A DNA stretch of 64,000 bases from Salvator merianae. Lineage: Eukaryota > Chordata > Lepidosauria > Squamata > Teiidae. The DNA lies in NCBI GenBank assembly GCA_003586115.2, contig QVOM02000116.1, forward strand, positions 28,745,062 through 28,809,061, read 5' to 3'. A model generated the notes under the pieces. It saw nothing but the letters and a program-made list of their open reading frames with translations. It had not been told where the DNA came from and did no database searches. The position numbers and the translations under genes are program-made. This document shows, piece after piece, positions 46,087 to 56,166 of the stretch; position 1 is the stretch's first letter, and each line of letters starts with the position of its first letter.

Positions 46087-47214
46087 TTCCTAAAAATAAT
46101 TGTGGAAAGGTGAGCAAGAGTCCAACAATATGGAAATTTGAATTATTTTACTTGCTACCTTATTTTAAAAGCTTTCAAAATGAAAAAAAACCCACAAAAA
46201 GTCCACCAGCTATTCTTTCCCTTTCCAGCTGATGTTCTATTCATAAGATTGGGGGAAATGCCATACCTAAATTGGTGTCAAAGAGCTTTTTCTTACATGA
46301 GCTACTGCTTGAAATGGCTTTCCTGAATTCTATCCCGGTAAATAAAAATTGCAGTAGGATTGCATCTGCTTTGGGCTCCATCAATAGATATATATAGATA
46401 TATATTGGTGTTCAGAAAGCATCATACCACTACAAATTCTGCATTTGAAGTAGGAACTTAAAAAATAGTTATTGTGGTTGTTTTAAGAGTCCAACAATTC
46501 ACAGTCTTTCTGAGGCAATTTAAAAATAAAAGTGAATTGTTTTGCATCAGGAATGTTCACCTTCATACCTTTTGCTTTCCCTTTCTCCCGTGTTTTTTTC
46601 CTCGAGGCGTATTTCCTTATGAATGCTTCTGAGTAAGCCAGCCTATTTCTTTGCTTCTGCTGCTGAGCTATGGAATTGATTCTCTCTCTTTGTTAGTTGC
46701 CTGTTTTTTTTTTCCTAAGCATGATTTACCATTTAACAGTATTTTCCTAAATATAAGTCTTTAACAATCTTCAAGAGATTGTTAAAGCTGGTCAAAATTA
46801 AGGAAAGGAGGAGAAGAGAACTGTCCAGCACAGAAATTATTTTACTTTCCCTTATTTTTATTATTTTTACAATAATTATATTATTGGAAAGAAGGAAGAG
46901 ATAGAGATGGAAAATCACAGCAGTGACTCTACCCAAGACAAGACAGCTTCTTTGAACAGGAAGAGAAACTATGTACACCCAATTTCTCCCAGAATGAAAA
47001 GGCTGCTCTGAATGCGAAGGGGGAGGGAGAGAAATTCAGACACATCTGATTTCTCCCATGGTAAGAAGGATGCTTTGAATGGAGGGAAGGGAGGGTCAGA
47101 GACACAGACAAGATCCACATGCAGCAGATTCTGCTGTTTGAAAAGCTGGAGTCTTGCTCTGGGTTGGAGGCAGGAAGTGCACTATTTGCACATACCCCAG
47201 CTCTAAACATGATT

Positions 47215-47690
47215 TGTGCCTGGTATGCAAACGCCAATAAAGAATACCAGGGGTATAAGGAATAAGTCTTTATTATGCCAGCACTAATAGATGCAAGCAG
47301 ATAATTCTCACAACAAATATGCTTAGCTTTATTCACCAACAGTATTTATACAGGTTTTTGCAGACAAGAAATAATGCAATTGGTTAATACTCTTCTTCTT
47401 ACTATACATGCTTATACACTCACATATTAGCTGTGTGGCAATTAGCATATCATTAATTCAGCTAGAGGTGTGTTCCTTAGTATTAAAATGAGTACCTCTA
47501 ATAACCTTTTGTCCTTTCTTTTACATTGTTGTCAGCAGGGTGAACATTCTGTGGTATTTTAGCTTCCTCTGTCAGACCTCTGCTTGTCTGATATGATAAT
47601 TTTGGTTGAGTATTTTGCAACCCCCTCAACCTACTTAGGGCAGCCGATCTATTTCTAAGTTACAGGCACAAGCGTGTTACAGAAGCTGAA
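47215..47690 (-). mobile_element. Candidate solo LTR of an endogenous retrovirus-like element, antisense
   Basis: Read on the minus strand, about 47683 begins TGTAACACGC. In LTR order there follow CCAAT (aaccaattgc), a TATA box (tataaata, 47345-47352), AATAAA about 10 bases later, and a second AATAAA (cataataaagac). It ends near GGCACA. No internal retroviral genes flank it and no target duplication was confirmed, so this is an inferred relic. Confidence 0.4.
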
Positions 47691-48338
47691 TGCATAACCT
47701 GACAAGCAATGACAAGCAATCCACAGTCAAACTAAAATGTCTCTAAGTATCCTAAAATGGTTCCAGTCATGCTCAAAAGCTGGGCCCTGACTCTACACCT
47801 CCTCCCATTCTCAGCTGCATTGATGTTGGAGCTGGGAAACTTTCCTTCCCCAGTTTCAAAGTTTCTCCTTGGCCCTATTTTATGGCCCTGGAAATTGGCC
47901 ATTTCTGCATTTTCCAAAATAGGGCTGGACAGATCATGCAATAGGTAGGTTAGAGAAATCATCCATTGGCACAAGAGTGGCAGGTAGGATGAGAGTGAAA
48001 GATACTGTCAAGAGTGTTTTTTCCTACTCTGCTCAAAAAGCAACTCTGATGGTAGATGGTAGATCAATGGGTTTCAGGACATACAATCTCCACACTGTTC
48101 AAGGTTTCAAATGGCACTATTTCCATACTGTACAGATCAGACCATAAGCACATTCATATTCTACTTCTGCCAGGATGAGGACATATTTGTTCTAGGGCTG
48201 AAAACACTTCCCAGCTTTATTTTATCTACTTTTCAGAAAATTCAACTTAGGGCAAGATAATGTGCATCAAAATATCTCATCATTTTTAAAATATGATTGC
48301 TTCACCTTCAAGGTTGATCGAACTTTTATTAAAACTTA
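47691..48338. other. Intergenic sequence, no gene seen
   Basis: A tandem acaagcaatg pair lies at about 47700-47720. Text at 47760-47940 loosely resembles the 18310 repeat. Confidence 0.4.
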
Positions 48339-48455
48339 GGCTGCAATCAGACGTTGCTTACTTATTCTGATATATTTGGATATTCCAGAATATCCATGAT
48401 TGACTACAAAATATACAAACATAGGGGAATAAGTAAACAATGTCTGAATGCAGCC
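48339..48455. mobile_element. Palindromic MITE with TTA target duplication
   Basis: Left ggctgcaatcagacgttgct and right aaacaatgtctgaatgcagcc pair, extending through cttattc and gaataag. TTA flanks both sides (48336-48338 and 48456-48458). The centre contains the palindrome atattccagaatat. Confidence 0.82.
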
Positions 48456-48948
48456 TTAGTTGTTGCAGGATCCTGAGAGAGACCCAGCCATGTAGTTGAG
48501 TGACGAAGTTCAGATAGGTGACAGTTAAAAAAAAAAAGGATAGAGATGACATAAGAAGGCACAGATTAGGATAAAAGGTATATTGGCTGATTTACAAGCA
48601 ATGATTACAGTTTAACTCAGTTTTGACTTGGGGGATGAGGGAGAGGCAGCCTCCCCCCCCCCCGTCAAGACCACTGGAGGAGGAGGAGGATCCTCCCCCT
48701 GCCATCAAGATGGTAGCCAGGAATCCCAACTTCAATCTTGATGGCAGGGGGAAAGGACTGCCACACCCCATCAATATTGCAGTAGCAACCTCAGCAGCCA
48801 GAGGTAGCCCTCCCCACTACCATAAGGCTTGAAGCCAGGGAATCCCAGCTGTGAACTTGACTGTGGACATGGAGCTCATCAAACACAGGATATAGTCCCA
48901 TAGGCCATTTCCTGTATTTGATGATAGCCTTACTGCAATGGCAGTGCT

Positions 48949-49212
48949 CAGCGGCGTAGCTAAAGTTTTTGCCAGCCGGGGCGAAACAGCGGCAGAGAAG
49001 CACGAGCAAGGGCGCCCTGCCCTGCAGCCTCCTCCCCCCCACTGCCGCCCCGACGACTGGTGGGAGGGCGGGTGCAGCGCGGTGCCGCACTCTCCTGCGT
49101 GCTCGCGCTCGCCCTCCGGCGCGCCGGGCGGACAGAAAGGGACCTGCCTGCATGGGCCGCCCGGCACAACGCACCACCCAGGGCGACCTGCCCCCGGCTT
49201 GCTACGCCACTG
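48949..49212. mobile_element. CpG-rich hAT-like nonautonomous transposon with perfect 8-bp target duplication
   Basis: The left end cagcggcgtagctaa and right end ttgctacgccactg are short inverted repeats. GCAGTGCT occurs directly before (48941-48948) and after (49213-49220). An 8-bp duplication and CAG-type ends indicate the hAT superfamily. The 264-bp interior is strikingly G/C- and CpG-rich compared with its flanks. Overlapping open frames on both strands come from its composition. Confidence 0.85.
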
Positions 49213-49779
49213 GCAGTGCTCCACCATTACACTGCTCTATGCTTGCTTGTGGCAGCATGGCAGGGGAATGACTGCTGCATCCATACAGACCCCGCACCCA
49301 GCTTGTGCATTGAATGTCCCTTTACAGCATTCACGGCACCGTAAAGGTGGTATGCAGATCCTGCCTAAGATGTGAGAGCAACTTAGCCAGCCTTGGATAC
49401 TAATCACATTGATTTGGGTCGTAAAGTGCCTCAAGCCAATTACTTCTGTGATTCAGAAGGTTGTGGCACGTGGCTTTTCTAGCGCTTCCACAATCAACCA
49501 TAATAGAGACACCAAAATCTATAAATGTGGTGTCCACATTGACCCTGAATCAGTGATGTTATCCCATGTTGGTTGTATAATATTAGGATGTCTGCTTCAT
49601 ATGCACACTGAACAGTCACAAAACTATTTCCAGTGTAAGGGCAAAGAAAAGAAAGCAAATATGGTTAACAATGAAGCTTCAAAAGTGTTGGGGGGGGGGG
49701 GAGAGGAAAGCTTACATATGTTACATTTTTAAATATGTTTTAAGAATATTCCATATATTTTATATTATACTTTTGTTGT

Positions 49780-49855
49780 TGTGACCTGCCCTGGGACTTC
49801 GTGGTGAAGAGCAGGATATAAAATCTTAAATAAAATTAAACAAATAAATAAATAA
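49780..49855 (+). mobile_element. LINE/SINE 3' tail
   Basis: gtgacctgccctgggacttc, then gagcaggatataaaat and AAATAAATAAATAA. Confidence 0.45.
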
Positions 49856-50712
49856 TGTGCACACATATTGTGGGGAGGGGGGTTCCTTCCTGAGGGATGA
49901 AATTAGCATTGTAGAGACAGATCCAGGATTGAAGAATGAAGTCGAGATAATCCACAGAATGCTTGTTCGATTTCTCTTATCCCTTTGTCCTGAAAGAAAC
50001 CTAAATGAAACACCACTATCAAAAGGAAACACGTGGGGCACCTGAACAGAGCAGAAGATTCGTCCTTGAAAGTTTTAAATGAAGCATTTTAATTCTCATC
50101 TTTGTAGCACAATCTGCTTCAAACTATCCATTGCATGAGATACTGCTGAGAGAGAGAGAGAGCAGGTTTCATCTGCCTCAGTGTAACCACTTTGAAATTA
50201 CAGAAGACATGAAGCTTTAAAAGAGACAAACAGCAGCGGCTATATAGAACCATTTCAGCAAGGCTTTTACCACTATAGATAAGGAAGACAGCTGTGGCTG
50301 CAAAAAAAAAAAAAAAATTCTGTCTCCTCTGTGTGGGTGGACTCCATTGTGTTGAAATCAATCTGAGGTGGCACATTCAGAAGCTATTAACATAAAAAAA
50401 TTACATCAGGGAGACAAATGAAAAAATGAATCAGAGAAAACAGAGAAAGTAAATGATGGTAAAATGAAATTAGCAATGGAAGAAAGTGAGAGAAAGAAGG
50501 AAAATATGTATATATGAAGAACAGGAGAAAAGGTGACATGGAGATTAGAAAATTAATGCTTAAGATATTTATAGAATAGGCATTCATGTGCCTTAATAAT
50601 GTTCAGACAGGACATTCCAAAGAATCTTACACCACAATATATTTAATATTCTTAGGCCAAGATAAAATGCAAGATTTGAGGGAAATTAGTAAAGAAGGGA
50701 ATCTCAGTCAGT

Positions 50713-50715
<3 letters not shown>

Positions 50716-50802
<87 letters not shown>

Positions 50803-50820
50803 TACACATACACACACACT
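50716..50820. repeat. Compound (CT)n(CA)n microsatellite
   Basis: About 35 CT units with one interruption, then about 16 CA units with TA interruptions. Confidence 0.95.
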
Positions 50821-51330
50821 TCTTTTATGAACAAAGGAACCATGTCTCTCAAATCAGTGTGTGCTCTGTATTGAGACTTTTTTGAACATGTGTGTGTGAG
50901 TGTATGAGAGATAAAATGACCCCAACTACCTTATTCATCCCTAAAGTGCCTTGTAGGCTTAGCTATTTGTTTGTATCTTCCTTGCTTGCCTCTGCTCTAC
51001 TTTTTCAGCCAAACTGACTGCAAGTATTTATTTACCACATCTTTAGCCTATTGTTATCAAATATGCTCTGGTAGTGTGTAAATGCGCAGAAGCTTTAGCA
51101 TCTTAAGACATTGGATTTGGTTCTTACAGACAAGCAACTGGTAGTCAGTCCTTAGGGGAGGGGAAATAACCAACAAGGTCCTTAAACAATGTTACATTTA
51201 TTAAAAATGAAATTAGAACGTCCAAATGGGCCAGTAACTTCATTTTAGCAAGTTAACTGAAGTTTCTTCAGGAAGTGGGGAAAAAGGCTTAGGAGAAGCC
51301 ATAGTACATAAGAACGTAAGAGAGCATAAG

Positions 51331-51764
51331 TTTGAGAGTGTACTCAAGAGGAAGGCTGTTCTCCTGAGACCAATTAAAAACAAAAACAAAAAAAAGGAAT
51401 GATAACAGGAATTTGGCAGAGGAATTCAGAGGAATAATTTCTGGTGCTCTGGTAAGTTTGTGAGGGGGATTCTCTGGATTTTGGAGAGGTTGTTGCAGTT
51501 GGTACATGGCTGGTTTAGCTGCTAGGGGTGATTTTTTTTCTAAGTTAGCCTGAGTACATGGCCTGTGGGAGGAGGGGCTTGCAGTTGCTGCTGAGTGAGA
51601 GGATCTAGTGGGAGGAACCAGATTACTCATCTGGGAGAAATAAGGTCAGTTTGAGTATATACTCAGTGGAAGAAGGCTGCTCTCCTGAGACCAATTTAAA
51701 ACAAAACATAAAATGAATGGTAGCAGGAATTTGGCAGAGGAATTCAGAGGAATAACTGCTGGTC
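51331..51764. repeat. Two direct copies of a 115-bp sequence, about 320 bp apart
   Basis: Copy one at 51331-51446, copy two at 51650-51764. Both contain ctcctgagaccaatt, then ggaatttggcagaggaattc and agaggaataa. They differ by scattered substitutions and small indels. Confidence 0.85.
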
Positions 51765-52201
51765 ATCCTAGCTTTTTTCCAGGATGCATATATACTGAAA
51801 CACTTCCTGACAGTTGCTCTTCCTTCCTCTCCTGTTTTCCCTGCTATTTAGTTCCTACTTTATCAATACCGAATGCGCTATTTAGGTCAGGGACCACCTT
51901 CTTTGAAAGAATTGCCCCCATATTATTACTCTACTCAAGCTTCAGAAGAGTCAATTTTGTAGCTCTTTTGAGTGGTTTGGGCCCAACTTTCTCATGAATC
52001 TCTTAGACAGAAGGAGGAGATCAAACAACTCAGTGTAGCCCATTTCAGTATACCCCCAGTTAATGTCCTGATTACATTCCTTTCCATGAGAAGGTTGCCA
52101 GGATAACAAGCATCTTCTAATGACCCAAATAATTTGTTTGAAAGGACAGACTGAAGCTTTATTAAACATCAAAGATGATACCAAAACAATTTTTAAATAT
52201 A

Positions 52202-52587
52202 CAGGGTGTTTCAAAAAGATGGACCCAATTTGACATCGCTATATCTCTACAACCACAAACCACCCATGAATGAAACTCTTACCACCTAAAAGGACAAGGG
52301 CATAGTGTTTCCAAAGATTCCGCTGGATGCCTCTCCCAGTGCACAAACAATCCCTAGCCTCAGTTATTTGCAAGATGGCAAAGACACTTTGAGAGGCATT
52401 TGGGACAAATTCAACTATCATCTGGATGTTGTCTGTACAGCAGGTGGAGGGCACATAGAGTATTTATAAAATGGTTAGTAAAACTTGGTAACTCATTAAA
52501 CCGTTTGTAACTTTTTGTGTAAATGTAACATGTTGCCACTGTGACATATATTACTTTGAAATTGGCTCCATCTTTTTGAAACACCTG
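52202..52587 (+). mobile_element. Mariner-like element remnant with TA target site
   Basis: Ends cagggtgtttcaaaaagatg and catctttttgaaacacctg are inverted (one base lost on the right), flanked by TA (52200-52201 and 52588-52589). The + strand near 52395-52460 still reads a transposase-like C-terminus ending GGGHIEYL and a stop. The transposase is otherwise deleted. Confidence 0.82.
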
Positions 52588-53360
52588 TATAATACAGTGG
52601 TTAATTGTTCATGATTATGGATAGAGTTATATGCATTTCTAATCCTGAACTCTGGTGGACTGAAAATGTGGTTCTCTATTTCCTAAATATGTTAGAAGTG
52701 AAAAGAAAGTGATGATGATCATGACGGGGAAAAAATCATACAACAATAGATTGTCACTTTGAATGTGAGCTGACGTGCATTTTCATGCAACACAAAATAA
52801 AGAAATCTGTCAAATTTCAGGTTACCCTGCTCTTGGAACAAGTAATGGCAAGGCAGAAATTGAAACCTCTTTTTTTTTCCCCCAGACCAAATCCATCATT
52901 TTCATAGAATGATGGGTGTGAACAGCTTTTCTTTCCATTACACATAATAATTCAAAGTACTGACATTTCAAAGGTGAGGAAGGTCCACAAAAGAACAGTT
53001 GCTACATATACTACTTGGGGGAAAAAACTTAAAATTACACCCAAATCAGGCAGATAGGGTGAATTACTGCTGAATGAAAGAGTTTGTGCTTTATTGTTTC
53101 ATTTGCAAAAGAATTTTCTTTAAAAAAAAATGTACTAGTTTTCTCCACTGAATTTTTTAGAATTGTCATTGTGCTTAATTCCTATTATATCTGGACTTCA
53201 GGGGTGTGTTTTACACTGTGCAAACTGAAAAAAATGGAGTAGTTCAATTTGTGGTTGACTAGTCAATGGATCTATAAACTTTGCATTCTTTCTTCTCCTG
53301 GGTTGCCAGCAAACTCAGTTCACTTCATGCTGGCATAGCAGTCAGCTTTCAGAAAACCCA

Positions 53361-53656
53361 GACTATGTCTCCACTTACAGGGGCAGGAGCCTAATAAAGC
53401 ATCTTCTGCCACCACATCTTGATCTGCAGTGGCAGCAACTGCCTAGCAATGATTGTGCTGCCCCAATACCGGCTGCGATCGCTGATGGAGCCACCATTTT
53501 CAGCAAATACAATTTTCCATCCTAAATGGAGGTGCTCCTGACTGCTGCTGAAAATGATGCCTCTGTGCTCAAAAATGGAGACGCACAAATTTCATTTTCA
53601 GTGGCAATTGTGCTGCCTTCCCCAAGCACCTCCATTTTCAAGTGGAGATCCAGTCT
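53361..53656. mobile_element. Foldback element, ends gactatgtctccactt
   Basis: Left gactatgtctccactta pairs with right aagtggagatccagtc. Inner words such as ttgctgctgaaaatg and attttcagcaaata are also mirrored. No target duplication found. Confidence 0.55.
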
Positions 53657-53859
53657 GTTCAAACCCTGACAGAGATTCACTAGGATCCCAAGGAGAGGAT
53701 GCTAATAATGTGTATGATTTGCTTCTTTAACATGCAGTGAATATAAAAATTAGCCTGATATAAGGTATATATTTTAGACATCTGGTGAGGATGCATTTCT
53801 TTATCCTGGCCTTTCTCTTCAGATCATATAAATATTTCACCATTTTATCCATTTTGATA

Positions 53860-53938
53860 GTGTTTTTATTGTGGTCTACCCTGAGAACTTTGGTATAGGG
53901 TAGGATAAAAATATAAATAAATAAATAAATAAATAAAT
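53860..53938 (+). mobile_element. LINE/SINE 3' tail with (ATAA)n
   Basis: ttgtggtctaccctgagaac, then tagggtaggataaaa and six ATAA units. Confidence 0.5.
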
Positions 53939-54276
53939 TCTACTTAAATCTAAGACACTGTGCAGTTCATTGAGTCAGATTATTGACTAAGTCAGTGTGT
54001 CAAAGCACTGAAGAAATCTAATTTCCAAGCATGACATCCTGTGGAAATTGTTTTTTTACAAAGGTGGGTAGGAATTTTTTTAAAACCAAACCACCATTGG
54101 CTGTGCCCAAGCCTTTATGTATGCCAGAGTGTATGCCTTGTATATGCTCTAGGTGGCAGCTTTCCATTTATTATCCCAGAATGCTGCTCTTGCATTTATT
54201 TCTCAGGACCTTTCCTGTGAAATCTCAGGTTATGTTGAGAAGACCCGTGAGGCTTTACTAAAGCCAAGCAGATCTA

Positions 54277-54400
54277 AGTGCCCAGCTACCCTTAAGTTTT
54301 AACCTACTTTCAGCCTTCAAAGCCAATAGAGCACAATGGCAAAGAGACAAACAATTTTCTTTCCCCATTATCTAAGGCAGATTTTCCAAAAAGTGGATAA
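54277..54400. mobile_element. Partial MITE subfamily A
   Basis: After TAA, gtgcccagctacccttaagt, then tttaacctactttcagcc, and tttccccattatctaaggc. The right arm ends where the next element starts at 54407. Confidence 0.5.
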
Positions 54401-54406
54401 AATATA

Positions 54407-55035
54407 GGTCATTTCTGCACTTATCTTCCTGGCCCAGTCCAGCAGGACCATGCCAGACTGGAGCTGTTCCAGCTGCTGGACCACTCTTTCTTGGAAGGCT
54501 CTTCTGTGACAGCCCTCATGCTGACTCCAAAGATCATAAATCTTCAGGGTTTCCAGGGTTTCAGATGGCTAGCAACTCAATTTCCTAGCCTCAGAGCCCC
54601 TCAGAGCCCCATTTCAGCAGTGCAATTCTGTGAGGTTACCACAGGAGATGGTAGGCTCTCCTTCGCTGGAGGTCTTCAAGGAGAGGCTGGACGGATATCT
54701 GTCTGGGATGCTTTAGTGAATCCTGCATTGAGCAGGGGGTTGGACTCAATGACCCTGGAGGTCCCTTCCAACTCTATGATTCTATGATTCTTTGATTAAA
54801 ATGCCCCCCCCCCGCTAAACTAGACCATGGAAGCATGCGACCTCCTGCACACCTCCCTGTGTCAGTCTAGTGGCCACTGGATCTGTGGTAGACCTTTTTA
54901 AAAAGGGCTACTGGTATCTTGGACTAGATGACCATTTTGGTCGTCCAGTCCTGGCTAGATTCGGTCCAATGCCAACAAAACCTACTAGAATGACGCAGGG
55001 CCTCCTCATAAACCACAACAGAGTGCAGAAGGAAC
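54407..55035. mobile_element. Harbinger-like MITE split by a CR1 insertion
   Basis: Left ggtcatttctgcac, identical to the left end at 18800, pairs with right gtgcagaaggaac. The interior shares ctgcacacctcc and cagggcctcc with 10570-10990. CR1 sequence (about 54600-54797) sits in the middle. Flanks are ATA and ATG. Confidence 0.6.
54600..54797 (+). mobile_element. CR1 LINE 3' end with ATTCTATG repeats, nested
   Basis: ctctccttcgctggaggtct, gggatgctttagtgaatcct, gggggttggactcaatgacc and ggaggtcccttccaactcta, then tandem ATTCTATG. This is the classic CR1 3' terminus. The left boundary is approximate. Confidence 0.85.
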
Positions 55036-55842
55036 ATGTAATGGCTTACATCCTCTGCCAAAAAGATTTTAGCTGCTTGCGTATGCGTGAATTGTAAAAA
55101 CGAACAAAAAAGTCTGAATGAGAGGGAAAGCTTCCAAAAGACAATTTAGCATACATTTTCCTGAGATAAGGAGTTAGTCAGGGATGAGGAGGATTTAGAA
55201 ATGCCTGATACTGGATAAGTGACTTCAATTTACGAAAAGCAAACATCTAACAGCGCTTTAAATATTCAGAAGATATTAAGTCCATATATGTTTGTCCAAG
55301 CAGCTATCAAAAAGGGAGTTTTTAGATCACAGAAATATAGTGCTTGCATGGCTAAATCAATAAACATTTAAAATCAAGTCAATATCATTTTTTTAAGTTT
55401 GTTTTTTTAAAAAAACATGCATGTCTGTTTTTCCCTTAGGATTTCCTGATGCAAAAAAATATGGCTTAACACTTGCAATTTAAATGTGTGGAAAGAAATG
55501 TGCAGGTGTAGCTTTTTAGAGGGGAGTGGGAAAAAAACATGTCAACCATATGTCAATAAATCAGATTTGGTGACTGTATGGGTTTATGCTCATTATCTTG
55601 ACCTGTCTGGAGTAGGACATTGTCATCTTATTGCTGTGAAGTCCCATCAAGTTAGGGCTGGCTCCTAGGCAGCTTCCACAAGATCCCCGTGTACCTGGCT
55701 AACTCCCAATAGGGAATGGGGCATTCACACACTAGAGCACTCCCTGGGACATTGTGCCTCCTGCGGATCACTCTGTCTGTTGGCAGCTGGCCTACTTCCT
55801 GGCATAAAAATGGCACCAGAAAATGTGCTAATGGGAGACTGA

Positions 55843-55900
55843 TTTGAAGTGGTGGACAGCTGGTCCAGTCCGTTTGAAGTGGTGGATGTCTGGTCCAGCC
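55843..55900. repeat. Tandem duplication, 30-bp period
   Basis: tttgaagtggtggacagctg-gtccag followed by tttgaagtggtggatgtctg-gtccag. Confidence 0.85.
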
Positions 55901-56104
55901 CAAATGGCACAAGGAGCTTGGTGCCATTTGTCGGCCTCCCAGTACCCCCAACTTACAGCATTGGTCTCTACCAGTTTGAATTCCTGGCCTAATTCACTTG
56001 ATTTGGGCCAGGAAATATGCTCTATGTTCTGCACTAATACACAAAATGTGAAAGCTCCACTAGTGTCTATGTGGACATATCTTGGCAGATACAGAAGTGA
56101 GAGA

Positions 56105-56166
56105 TGTCAGAGATCTAACCGGTAGTCCTCTGCTTCCTAGGAAGTTACCCTACCAGTGAACTACAG
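56105..56166 (-). mobile_element. tRNA-derived SINE head, antisense
   Basis: The minus strand reads ctgtagttcactggtagggt, an A-box-like region, and a B-box-like ggttagatctc. No tail recognised. Confidence 0.4.

Larger units (their letters stand above)
45081..47214. other. Intergenic sequence around a SINE remnant and a foldback element
   Basis: Besides the separately listed items there is a TTTTG repeat (45781-45806) and AT-rich DNA. Open frames near 47000 show no family features. Confidence 0.5.
49213..52201. other. Intergenic sequence, no gene seen
   Basis: Contains a LINE-type tail (49780-49855), G and A runs (49690-49700, 50300-50315), a CT/CA microsatellite and a separated direct repeat. 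No exon recognised. Confidence 0.5.
52588..54276. other. Intergenic sequence with one foldback element and a LINE tail
   Basis: No exon recognised outside the listed repeats. Confidence 0.5.

Noticed and set aside
48791..49375. Cluster of long overlapping frames on both strands (94-145 codons)
   Set aside because: They coincide with the GC-rich hAT-like insertion, where stop codons are rare by composition.
52239..52454. Minus-strand frame within the mariner remnant
   Set aside because: The transposase-like sequence is on the + strand; this frame is its shadow.
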